Assembly (NCBI GenBank): GCA_910579935.1
Contig: CAJTVQ010000023.1
Location: forward strand, 1-61,453
Length of the DNA stretch: 61,453 nt
Source of the DNA: an uncultured Lachnospiraceae bacterium
GTDB taxonomy: Bacteria > Bacillota > Clostridia > Lachnospirales > Lachnospiraceae
Direction of reading: 5' to 3'
Part shown: piece by piece, positions 24,494-31,905 of the stretch
Position numbering within the stretch: position 1 is the first letter of the stretch
Layout: each line of letters opens with the position of its first letter
Position numbers and translations under genes: made by a program
The notes under the pieces: generated by a model
Database searches by the model: none
The model's input: the letters and a program-made list of their open reading frames with translations, nothing else
Told to the model about the DNA's origin: nothing

Positions 24494-25861
24494 TTACGAA
24501 CCGGATGCAGAAAGGTTAAATAACCGCTCCAGTTTTTTCTTCACATGCAGATACGCCGGAATGAGAAAGGCATCCGCAAAAATCCACGCCAGCGGACTGG
24601 CAAAGCATACCCCGGTAAATCCGAACACCGGCACCAGAAACAGGCCGGCCAGACTCCTTGCCGCCATTTCGCATACACCGGCAAGAATCGCAAACGTCCC
24701 GAATCCCATACCCTGTATCAGAAAACGAACGATATTCACCAAAGCAAGGGGTATGTAAAAAGCGCTGTTGATCATAAGCATCTGCTTCGCATTCGCCAGA
24801 AGTTCCGGATTCTGTGCATCAATAAATAACGCTGCCAGCCTGTCGCCAAACAGCGACAGCACACCAAAGGCAATCAGCGAATACACCACGCCCAATAAAA
24901 CGCACGCCCTCATCCCCTGTCCCAGCCTCTCAAGCTTCTTAGCCCCTACATTCTGCCCTCCGTAGGTCGCCATCGTAGACCCCATGGCGTCATAAGGGCA
25001 GCAAAAAAACATCCCCACCTTACCAGCCGCCGTTACGGATGCCACCGCCACGGAACCAAGCGTATTTACCGAAGTCTGCAAAATCACGCTGCCGATTGCC
25101 GTAATGGAATACTGCAGCCCCATCGGAATTCCCATCCCGCACAAAGTTGCCATATGGGAAGGATTCGGACGCCACTCCTCCTTTTGTATATGCAGAAGCG
25201 GAAATTTTTTTATCATATACAGAAGGCACAGCACACCTGATACCCCCTGGGACACCACCGTTGCAACCGCAGCACCTGCAACCCCCATATCAAAGGTAAG
25301 AATGCAGATCAGATCCAGTGCAATGTTCAACAGGGAAGACAGCGTAAGAAACACCAGCGGCGTTTTACTGTCACCCATGGCGCGGATGATGCCCGACAGC
25401 ATATTATAAAGGAAGGTCGCGGGAATCCCGACAAAAATAATAAAAATATAACTGTATGCATGAGCGAAAATATCTTCCGGAGTTTTCATAAGTTCCAGTA
25501 TCTTCCCGCATAACAGTGACGTAACCAGTGTCAGTACCACTGCAAACGCAATTGAAAGCCACATACAATTCGCCGTGAACTGCCGCAGCCCCTGGTAGTC
25601 TTTTGCTCCGAATTTATGTGCCAGCGGTATGGCAAATCCGTTGCACACCCCCATACAGAAACCGATAATAAGGAAGTTCACCGCCCCGGTGCTTCCCACT
25701 CCCGCAAGCGCATTTACTCCCAAAAAACGCCCCACGATCACCGTATCCACCACACTGTAAAACTGCTGAAACAAAAAGCCGAATAAAAGCGGAACGGAAA
25801 ATCCCAGAATCAGCTTCATCGGCGACCCCTGCGTCATATCTCTCGTTGTATCTTTCGCCAT
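24494..25861 (-). CDS. MATE family efflux transporter
   Basis: The 455-residue membrane protein has 12 helices in two six-helix halves (NorM/DinF type), e.g. FSVPLLFGFLFQQFYSVVDT and VGRFLGVNALAGVGSTGAVN. MATE proteins expel organic cations and drugs in exchange for Na+ or H+. ATG at 25861 was chosen over the TTG three codons upstream. It has its own promoter at 25926-25954. Confidence 0.88.
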   Translation of the reverse strand: MAKDTTRDMTQGSPMKLILGFSVPLLFGFLFQQFYSVVDTVIVGRFLGVNALAGVGSTGAVNFLIIGFCMGVCNGFAIPLAHKFGAKDYQGLRQFTANCMWLSIAFAVVLTLVTSLLCGKILELMKTPEDIFAHAYSYIFIIFVGIPATFLYNMLSGIIRAMGDSKTPLVFLTLSSLLNIALDLICILTFDMGVAGAAVATVVSQGVSGVLCLLYMIKKFPLLHIQKEEWRPNPSHMATLCGMGIPMGLQYSITAIGSVILQTSVNTLGSVAVASVTAAGKVGMFFCCPYDAMGSTMATYGGQNVGAKKLERLGQGMRACVLLGVVYSLIAFGVLSLFGDRLAALFIDAQNPELLANAKQMLMINSAFYIPLALVNIVRFLIQGMGFGTFAILAGVCEMAARSLAGLFLVPVFGFTGVCFASPLAWIFADAFLIPAYLHVKKKLERLFNLSASGS

Positions 25862-25925
25862 CTTTTTCAACCTGACCTTTCCTTTTTCATAATCTCCTCA
25901 ACCTTTTTCGTGAAAACCGTACACT

Positions 25926-25954
25926 ATTATCCATCTTCCTATCCCGTCTGTCAA
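25926..25954 (-). promoter_or_regulatory. promoter of the MATE gene
   Basis: TTGACA and GATAAT are 17 bases apart on the minus strand. Confidence 0.65.
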
Positions 25955-25989
25955 TAGAGAAAAATATAAAGTTCCCATAAAAAACAGAC

Positions 25990-26028
25990 AAAAAAAACGG
26001 GGTAAAAACATGACCGTCTTTACCCCGT
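25990..26028 (-). terminator. terminator of the metNIQ-rrf2 operon
   Basis: ACGGGGTAAA and TTTACCCCGT form a 10-bp stem followed by eight T on the minus strand. Confidence 0.9.
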
Positions 26029-26084
26029 CCCTTTCGTCCTGATTTTGCAGCAAAACCGCTATTTCACATGCCGCAGTCCCGGTA

Positions 26085-26525
26085 TTATATCGAATAATCC
26101 GCAGCTTCTTCCCTCGCCTGCTGCCGTTCCATCAAATCTCCTATGGTCACACCGTCCACAACCCGGTTTATCGCCTCGTTTAACTCCTTCCACACTCCCA
26201 GCGTCTCACAGGTATCGCACCGCTCGCATTCGTTAACCCTGCCGTCCAGACAGGCCACCGGACAAAGCGAGCCTTCTGTCAGCCTGAGAATCATCCCAAC
26301 CGTATAGGAATGAGGATCGTCTGCTATCCGGTATCCGCCCTGTGCGCCTCTGGCGCTTTTCACATATCCCGCTTTATTCAGCACAGAAATGATCTGCTCC
26401 AAATATTTCTCCGATATACCCTGTCTTTCCGCTATCTGCTTTACCTTGATATGCTCTCCCGTATTATGCAGCGCCAGATCCAGCATGACCCTTACTGCAT
26501 AACGTCCTTTTGTGGATATCTTCAT
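26085..26525 (-). CDS. Rrf2 family transcriptional regulator (IscR/CymR-like)
   Basis: The 146-residue protein has an Rrf2 winged helix (MKISTKGRYAVRVMLDLALH; ISEKYLEQIISVLNKAGYVKSARG; GGYRIA) and a Cys-rich segment (CPVACLDGRVNECERCDTC). IscR-type proteins bind a [2Fe-2S] cluster through three Cys; CymR-type proteins lack them and sense cysteine through CysK. The five Cys here favour a cluster or redox input. It is the last gene of the methionine transporter operon (46-base gap), so it probably controls that operon and thereby itself. Confidence 0.85.
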   Translation of the reverse strand: MKISTKGRYAVRVMLDLALHNTGEHIKVKQIAERQGISEKYLEQIISVLNKAGYVKSARGAQGGYRIADDPHSYTVGMILRLTEGSLCPVACLDGRVNECERCDTCETLGVWKELNEAINRVVDGVTIGDLMERQQAREEAADYSI

Positions 26526-26571
26526 GCACAGCTTCTCCTTTCCTGTCCTTGTCCCGTACGGCTGTGTTTCA

Positions 26572-27402
26572 TTAGTTAAACGGCACTACCGAACCCTGAT
26601 ATTTATCATTGATGAATTTCTCGATATCATCGGATTTTAACACATCCACCAAAGCTTTTACGCCTGCATTGTTTTCGCTTCCTTCTTTCACGACAATAAC
26701 ATTTACATACGTCTTCGCTGCTTCGGAATCGGAAGTCTCATATGCCAGAGCATCCGTCTGTGCGTTTAATCCGGCCTGAAGCGCGTAATTGCCGTTCAAC
26801 ACCACAAAAGAAGTTTCGCCGATTACCCGCGCTACCTGTGCCGCTTCCAGCTCCACGATCTCTACATTGTGCGGATTGTCCGCAATATCGTTTTTCGTTG
26901 CTTCGATTCCCGCGCCTTCTTTTAATGTAAGAATACCGTTGTCCTGAAGCAGAAGCAGAGCCCTTGCCTCATTGGTCGTATCATTGGGAATCGCAATGGT
27001 CGCCCCGTCCGAAATGTTGGCAAGGTCGGATTCTGTCCCTCCATAGATTCCAAGCGGCTCATAATGAATCTCGCCTACGTTGACAAGATGCGTGCCCCGT
27101 TCTTCATTAAAACTGTTCAAATAGGGTGTATGCTGAAAATAATTGCAGTCGAAATCGCCTGCCTCCACCACTTCATTGGGCTGTACATAATCGTTAAACA
27201 CCGTCACCTGCAGGTCCCATCCCTGCTCTGCCAGAATCGGTTTAGCCGCTTCAAGTATTTCCGCATGGGGAACTTCCGTTGCCGCTACGGTAATCGTCCC
27301 TCCGTCTTTTCCCGATGCTCCGCATGCCGTCAGTGTGCCTGCTGCCAGAACCAACGCAAATACAGAAGCTAAAACGCCCTTTTTCACAACCTTTTTTTTC
27401 AT
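26572..27402 (-). CDS. metQ: methionine ABC transporter, substrate-binding lipoprotein
   Basis: The 276-residue protein has a lipoprotein signal peptide (KKGVLASVFALVLAAGTLTAC, lipobox LTAC at residues 24-27) and the NlpA/MetQ fold (ILEAAKPILAEQGWDLQVTVFN, split motif: VTVFNDYVQPN, DCNYFQHTPYL). It should bind D/L-methionine outside the membrane for MetNI. Gene order metN-metI-metQ supports the call. Confidence 0.93.
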   Translation of the reverse strand: MKKKVVKKGVLASVFALVLAAGTLTACGASGKDGGTITVAATEVPHAEILEAAKPILAEQGWDLQVTVFNDYVQPNEVVEAGDFDCNYFQHTPYLNSFNEERGTHLVNVGEIHYEPLGIYGGTESDLANISDGATIAIPNDTTNEARALLLLQDNGILTLKEGAGIEATKNDIADNPHNVEIVELEAAQVARVIGETSFVVLNGNYALQAGLNAQTDALAYETSDSEAAKTYVNVIVVKEGSENNAGVKALVDVLKSDDIEKFINDKYQGSVVPFN

Positions 27403-27532
27403 AACTTTTCCTCCTTTTTAAGTTCCGCATCTGACATTTCCCAGCTGAACTCATTCATCCTCGTTTACTCTATCATAAACAGGTTCCCATCCTTATGAAC
27501 AGCTCCTTACCGGTCCCCCGTCATGACCAACC

Positions 27533-28198
27533 TCATCCCGTAATCCGTTTATCCAGTTTCTTCGAAAGTTTCGTACCAATCATCTGCAGTATCTGCACCA
27601 GTAAAATCAGCAGCACGACAGTCACGATCATAATATCCGCCTGATAACGGTAATATCCGTAGCGGATCGCCACATCGCCCAGACCGCCTCCTCCGACTAC
27701 ACCTGCCATGGCCGAATAACCCAAAATCGTCCCCAGCGCAATCGTCGCTCCTACGATCAAAGAAGTACGCGCCTCGGCCAACAGCACCTTCCACACAATG
27801 GTTCCCGTTCCGGCACCCATGCTCTGCGCTGCCTCAATGACCCCCCTGTCCACTTCCAAAAGGGACGACTCCACCAGTCTGGCAATGAACGGCGCAGCCG
27901 CTATGGTAAGCGGTACGATGGTCGCCGCCGCCCCGTAACTCTTTCCCACTACAAAGCGGGTAAACGGAATCAGCAGCATCAGCAAAATCAGAAACGGCAC
28001 GCTCCGTACCACATTCACCACCACATCCAGAACTTTATAAACAACCGCAAGAGGACGCAGTCCGTCCTTCGCCGTAATCACCAGCAGGATTCCTAAAGGA
28101 AGTCCCAGCACATAAGCAAACAGGGTGGAGGTCAGCGTAATGAATAACGTCGTCCCCGTTTCCTGCACAAGCATCATAATCGTCGCATTATCCCACAT
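27533..28198 (-). CDS. metI: methionine ABC transporter permease
   Basis: The 221-residue protein has five membrane helices with the ABC permease EAA loop (EVDRGVIEAAQSMGAGTGTI) that docks on MetN. Its start overlaps the metN stop by 11 bases. A 130-base gap with no clear signal separates it from metQ. Confidence 0.93.
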   Translation of the reverse strand: MWDNATIMMLVQETGTTLFITLTSTLFAYVLGLPLGILLVITAKDGLRPLAVVYKVLDVVVNVVRSVPFLILLMLLIPFTRFVVGKSYGAAATIVPLTIAAAPFIARLVESSLLEVDRGVIEAAQSMGAGTGTIVWKVLLAEARTSLIVGATIALGTILGYSAMAGVVGGGGLGDVAIRYGYYRYQADIMIVTVVLLILLVQILQMIGTKLSKKLDKRITG

Positions 28199-29213
28199 AA
28201 TTATCCAGCTCCTCCACTTCCAGCCTCCGGTCTTTCAAATAGGCTATCATATTCCCTGCAACTTCCTCATCCTCCGGCAGCTGCAAAATCATCTGTCCGT
28301 GCGCCACCCCGCCGATGTCCTTCGTATCGGCCAGCAGAATATTTGCCGGCGCCTTACACGCCAGCACCATATTTCCGATTACCGGCTCAAACGAGGAATT
28401 CTCCTTGAAAACGATACGGATGCAGCGCTTTCCTGCCGCGAGATTCCGGTTCATTTCCTCCGAGCCCGTATCCCCCTGAAATACCAGCTTTTTCGCCGCA
28501 CGTGTACGTGGTCTGGCAAATACTTCCTCCACGGTTCCCGTCTCGGCCAGGCTTCCGCCGTCAATAATCGCCACATGGGAACAGATTTCCCGCACCACCG
28601 CCATTTCGTGGGTAATTATCACGATCGTAATACCGTATCGCCTATTGATATCTTTCAAAAGCGCCAGAATCGATTTCGTCGTCGTAGGGTCCAGCGCACT
28701 GGTAGCCTCATCACACAACAGGATTTTCGGATTGGTGGCAAGCGCCCTGGCAATGGCTACCCTCTGCTTCTGACCGCCGGAAAGCTGTGCCGGATAAGCT
28801 TTCGCTTTCTCTGAAAGTCCGACAATCTCCAGCAGTTCCTTTGCCCTGCCTCTTGCCTCCTTTTTCTTCTGTCCCGCAATTTCCAGCGGGAAACAGATAT
28901 TGTCCAACACCGTACGCTGCATCAGCAGATTAAAATGCTGGAAGATCATTGCAATCTGCATCCGGACCGCCCGCAGCTCTTTCTCAGTCAGCAATGCCAA
29001 ATCCTTTCCTTCCACTTTCACGGTTCCCGTAGTGGGCCTTTCCAAAAAGTTCAGGCAGCGGACCAAGGTACTCTTCCCCGCGCCGCTCATACCGATAATG
29101 CCGTATATCTCTCCTTTATGGATTTCCAGATTGATCCCTTTCAGCGCCTCTACCGTATTTTCTTTTCCTATGAACGTCTTGCCGACATCCTTTACCTGTA
29201 TAATCGTCTCCAT
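28188..29213 (-). CDS. metN: methionine ABC transporter ATP-binding protein
   Basis: The 341-residue ATPase has Walker A GMSGAGKST, signature LSGGQKQRVAIARAL, Walker B ILLCDEATSALDP, and a C-terminal NIL domain (about 260-341) that in MetN binds methionine and inhibits transport. ATG at 29213 was chosen because CGGAG sits 5 bases upstream. It is the first gene of metNIQ-rrf2. Confidence 0.93.
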   Translation of the reverse strand: METIIQVKDVGKTFIGKENTVEALKGINLEIHKGEIYGIIGMSGAGKSTLVRCLNFLERPTTGTVKVEGKDLALLTEKELRAVRMQIAMIFQHFNLLMQRTVLDNICFPLEIAGQKKKEARGRAKELLEIVGLSEKAKAYPAQLSGGQKQRVAIARALATNPKILLCDEATSALDPTTTKSILALLKDINRRYGITIVIITHEMAVVREICSHVAIIDGGSLAETGTVEEVFARPRTRAAKKLVFQGDTGSEEMNRNLAAGKRCIRIVFKENSSFEPVIGNMVLACKAPANILLADTKDIGGVAHGQMILQLPEDEEVAGNMIAYLKDRRLEVEELDNYVG

Positions 29214-29333
29214 ATATTCTCCGTTCCTGTCCGGCACCGGACTTCCGATGTACCGTCCTTAGCTTCCCAATATAGACCGTATCATACCACAGACTGTCCT
29301 GTTCTGCAAGGCACTTACCCGTTTTGCTCTTTT

Positions 29334-29357
29334 CATACTAAATCAGTAGGTTTATTA
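29334..29357 (-). promoter_or_regulatory. candidate operator of the met operon
   Basis: The minus-strand sequence TAATAAACCTACTGATTTAG followed by TATG contains the inverted repeat TACT-n5-AGTA and lies right at or after the expected transcription start. Its position, and the Rrf2 regulator at the operon's end, suggest an Rrf2-type operator (inference). Confidence 0.45.
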
Positions 29358-29365
29358 TGAAACGT

Positions 29366-29394
29366 ATGATAACACTATGCGGCAGGAATGTCAA
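29366..29394 (-). promoter_or_regulatory. sigma-A promoter of metNIQ-rrf2
   Basis: TTGACA and TATCAT are 17 bases apart on the minus strand. The leader to metN is about 145 bases; I see no SAM riboswitch core in it. Confidence 0.75.
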
Positions 29395-29441
29395 GATACA
29401 TTTTTTATCAAATTCCCCGCCCGCATTACTAATCACAGCTG

Positions 29442-30035
29442 CTACTCCCTGTACTTTCGTACTTTATTATAAAATGTGGATTTCGTGAATTTACACAACC
29501 GGGCCGCCTCATCCGCCGTAATCTCCTTTGCTTCCCATCTTTCGCAGATTTTCTTAAAATCTTCAGGCACCGGTTTCGGCGGGCGGCCAAACTGTACCCC
29601 TTTCTGCCTGGCTGCTTCTATCCCCTCCTTCTGCCTGCTCCTGATATTGTACCGTTCGCTTTCACTCATATAACTTAGCAGCGCCAGCACCAAATCCGCT
29701 ATTAATGTCCCCATCAGGTCCTTTCCCTGCCTCGTATCCAAAAGCGGCATATCCAGCACGACAATATCTACCTTTTTCTCCTTTGTCAGTATCCTCCACT
29801 GTTCCAGTATTTCTTCATAATTCCTGCCCAGCCTGTCAATGCTCTTTATATACAGCAGGTCATTCGGCTTCAGTTTTTTCAACATTTTTTTATACATCGG
29901 ACGGTTAAAATCCTTGCCTGACTGTTTATCCCAAAAAATATTTTTTCTGGGAACCTCCTTTTCATCCATGGCAATCATCTGCCTGTCCTCATTCTGATCC
30001 CGGCTGGAAACACGCACATATCCATATACACCCAT
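29442..30035 (-). CDS. serine recombinase (resolvase/invertase type)
   Basis: The 197-residue protein has a resolvase catalytic domain (GYVRVSSRDQNEDRQ with the active Ser; IKSIDRLGRNYEEI; long E helix) and a C-terminal helix-turn-helix (ITADEAARLCKFTKSTFYNKV). It is the small-serine-recombinase size, not the large integrase type. The gene stands alone between metN and arcC, with GGAGG before ATG. No inverted repeats flanking a switchable segment were found by eye. Confidence 0.88.
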   Translation of the reverse strand: MGVYGYVRVSSRDQNEDRQMIAMDEKEVPRKNIFWDKQSGKDFNRPMYKKMLKKLKPNDLLYIKSIDRLGRNYEEILEQWRILTKEKKVDIVVLDMPLLDTRQGKDLMGTLIADLVLALLSYMSESERYNIRSRQKEGIEAARQKGVQFGRPPKPVPEDFKKICERWEAKEITADEAARLCKFTKSTFYNKVRKYRE

Positions 30036-30070
30036 ACAATCCTCCTCTTATGCCTATAATAATTTCATCC

Positions 30071-30099
30071 TTGTGAAATTCCCCGCCTTCTGATATAAT
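30071..30099 (+). promoter_or_regulatory. promoter of arcC
   Basis: TTGTGA and TATAAT are 17 bases apart, about 45 bases before the start codon. Confidence 0.7.
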
Positions 30100-30145
30100 T
30101 TTAATATCATTTTTGTTTCGGATAAACTAAAAGAGGTATGGATAC

Positions 30146-31078
30146 ATGAAAAAAAAAGCAGTCGTTTCTCTCGGTCATCAGGCTCTCGGCTATACTACCA
30201 TGGAACAGCGGGATGCCGTACAGATAACAGCAAAAGCCCTTGCTGATTTAGCGGCGGCCGGCTACCAGCTCACGATTACGCACAGCAACGGACCGCAGGT
30301 AAGCATGATTCATAAAGCCATGACGGAACTCCGCCGTGTGTACACTGATTATACCCCCGCTCCCATGTGCGTATGTTCCGCCATGAGTCAGGGATATGTA
30401 GGCTATGATATCCAGAATTCCCTCCGTGCGGAACTATTGAGCCGGGGGATTTCCCAAACGGTCAGTACCATTTTAACGCAGGTAACAGTCGATCCTTATG
30501 ACGAAGCATTTTATGAACCGACCAAGATCATCGGCCGGTATATGTCCAAAGAAGATGCGGAAGTGGAAATCAAAAAAGGAAACTATGTGGTTGAAGAACC
30601 GGGCAAAGGCTTTCGCCGTGCGGTAGCCGCCCCAACCCCTATAAATATTGTGGAAATCGATGCAATCCGTACGCTTTCCGATGCAGGACAGATTGTCATC
30701 GCCTGCGGCGGCGGCGGTATTCCTGTCATCGAGCAGAACCACATCCTGAAAGGCGCCTCCGCCGTTATCGAAAAAGATGCCATCGCAGGAAAACTGGCAG
30801 GCGACTTAAAAGCCGACCGGCTCATCATCCTGACCAGCGTGCCTAATGTATACCGGAATTTTGGTACGGACAGCGAAGAACCCATAGAAACCCTCACCAT
30901 TGCCGAAGCATCCGCTTATATAGAAGAAAGGCAGTTCGGAGAAGGCAATATGCTTCCTAAGATAGAAGCGGCGATTGATTATCTGAAAGCGTATCCGGAA
31001 GGCAGCGTGCTGATCACTTCCCTGGACCGGGTATCCGCGGCGCTCAAAGGCAAGGCCGGAACCGTCATCCGTTCCTGA
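30146..31078 (+). CDS. arcC: carbamate kinase
   Basis: The 310-residue cytoplasmic kinase interconverts carbamoyl phosphate plus ADP with ATP plus carbamate. Family motifs are THSNGPQVSMI, AMSQGYVGYDIQ, ILTQVTVDPYDEAFYEPTK, IACGGGGIPVI and DRLIILTSVPNVYRNFG. Its first motif reads VSLGHQALG where relatives usually have ALGGNAL. No arcA, arcB or other carbamoyl-phosphate-producing gene is adjacent. Confidence 0.92.
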   Translation: MKKKAVVSLGHQALGYTTMEQRDAVQITAKALADLAAAGYQLTITHSNGPQVSMIHKAMTELRRVYTDYTPAPMCVCSAMSQGYVGYDIQNSLRAELLSRGISQTVSTILTQVTVDPYDEAFYEPTKIIGRYMSKEDAEVEIKKGNYVVEEPGKGFRRAVAAPTPINIVEIDAIRTLSDAGQIVIACGGGGIPVIEQNHILKGASAVIEKDAIAGKLAGDLKADRLIILTSVPNVYRNFGTDSEEPIETLTIAEASAYIEERQFGEGNMLPKIEAAIDYLKAYPEGSVLITSLDRVSAALKGKAGTVIRS

Positions 31079-31094
31079 GTTCCTGAGAATGGAT

Positions 31095-31146
31095 AAAACC
31101 TGAAGACGGACAGAATCACACATCTTTCTGTCCATTTTCAGGTTTT
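31095..31146. terminator. bidirectional terminator
   Basis: A nested stem (AAAACCTGAA/TTCAGGTTTT enclosing GGACAGAA/TTCTGTCC) lies between convergent arcC and the LspA-like gene and overlaps the latter's last codon. Confidence 0.8.
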
Positions 31147-31597
31147 AATTTTCATATACGGACAGCGCGGCCATCAAAGCGCCAATGATAATGCCGAAAT
31201 CCGAAATATTAAAGACCATCCGTGAAAACCACTTCCACTTTACGCCAAAGCTGAAATAATCCACTACATATTTTCTCTTTAATCTGTCATAAGTATTACT
31301 GAATGCCCCGCCCAGCAGCATGGCCAGACCTGTTTTTAATACGGTATTTCCTTTTATTCCCAAAGTGAGTATAAACAGTATCAGGACACAGGCCGTAAGG
31401 CATACTGACAGCCCTGCTACCACCCGCCGCTTTCTTTGCCCCACGTTCAGAAACGCCCCTCTGTTATAATGCCTGCGCAGCCGCAGGAAACCTTTCAGTT
31501 TTTTCCGTTCCCCTTCCTCCGGAAATTCCCTCTCTACATAATTCTTGATCCATAAATCCGCAAAAAAGATTACTGCCGCTATGAAAATATATACCAT
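31145..31597 (-). CDS. lspA: signal peptidase II-like protein
   Basis: The 150-residue membrane protein has four helices and the LspA residues: N-terminal D-x-x-I-K, NRGAFLNVG, GGAFSNTYDRLKRKYVVDYF (first catalytic Asp) and FNISDFGI (second catalytic Asp). LspA cleaves lipoprotein signal peptides before the lipid-modified Cys. Several positions differ from the usual pattern (GGAFSNTYDR instead of GGALGNLIDR), so it may be a divergent second copy. Confidence 0.75.
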   Translation of the reverse strand: MVYIFIAAVIFFADLWIKNYVEREFPEEGERKKLKGFLRLRRHYNRGAFLNVGQRKRRVVAGLSVCLTACVLILFILTLGIKGNTVLKTGLAMLLGGAFSNTYDRLKRKYVVDYFSFGVKWKWFSRMVFNISDFGIIIGALMAALSVYEN

Positions 31598-31608
31598 TTC
31601 TGTTTCTC

Positions 31609-31867
31609 CTATCCCAGTTCCGCCTGTTCCAGAGCATCATATACTTCATTTTCCGTAAATCCAAACAAATCTGCATATTTAACGTATGTAGTCATTACTA
31701 CTTCCAGATTATTCAAATCTGAAAAAATGGATTCAGCCACGGCATCCGACATATCCGCTTGACTTTCCCACCATTCCCTGATAAGCAGCGTCTTATCTAT
31801 ATAGAATGCATGATTCACCCTTGATGGATTCAAAATTCTGGTTTCCAATGGAAACAACCGGTTTCAT
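31609..31867 (-). pseudogene. decayed AAA-ATPase-like (PF09820 type) gene
   Basis: A strong ribosome site (GGAGGTGATGTAT) precedes ATG at 31867 and the frame MKPVVSIGNQNFESI, then one extra base in AAGGG shifts the frame. The other frame continues HAFYIDKTLLIREWWE, the usual N-terminal motif of this family, and then jumps directly to SIFSDLNNLEVVM...FGFTENEVYDALE, which in intact proteins lies more than 150 residues further on. The Walker A region and the rest of the ATPase core are gone. Family assignment is from memory of the motifs. Confidence 0.7.
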
Positions 31868-31905
31868 ATACATCACCTCCTCCCCTGTAAGCAGCCGTCC
31901 TCCCA

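Noticed and set aside
29214..29365. SAM riboswitch in the metN leader
   Set aside because: The leader is about 145 bases and lacks the S-box core and a terminator/anti-terminator pair; the repeat seen fits a protein operator better.
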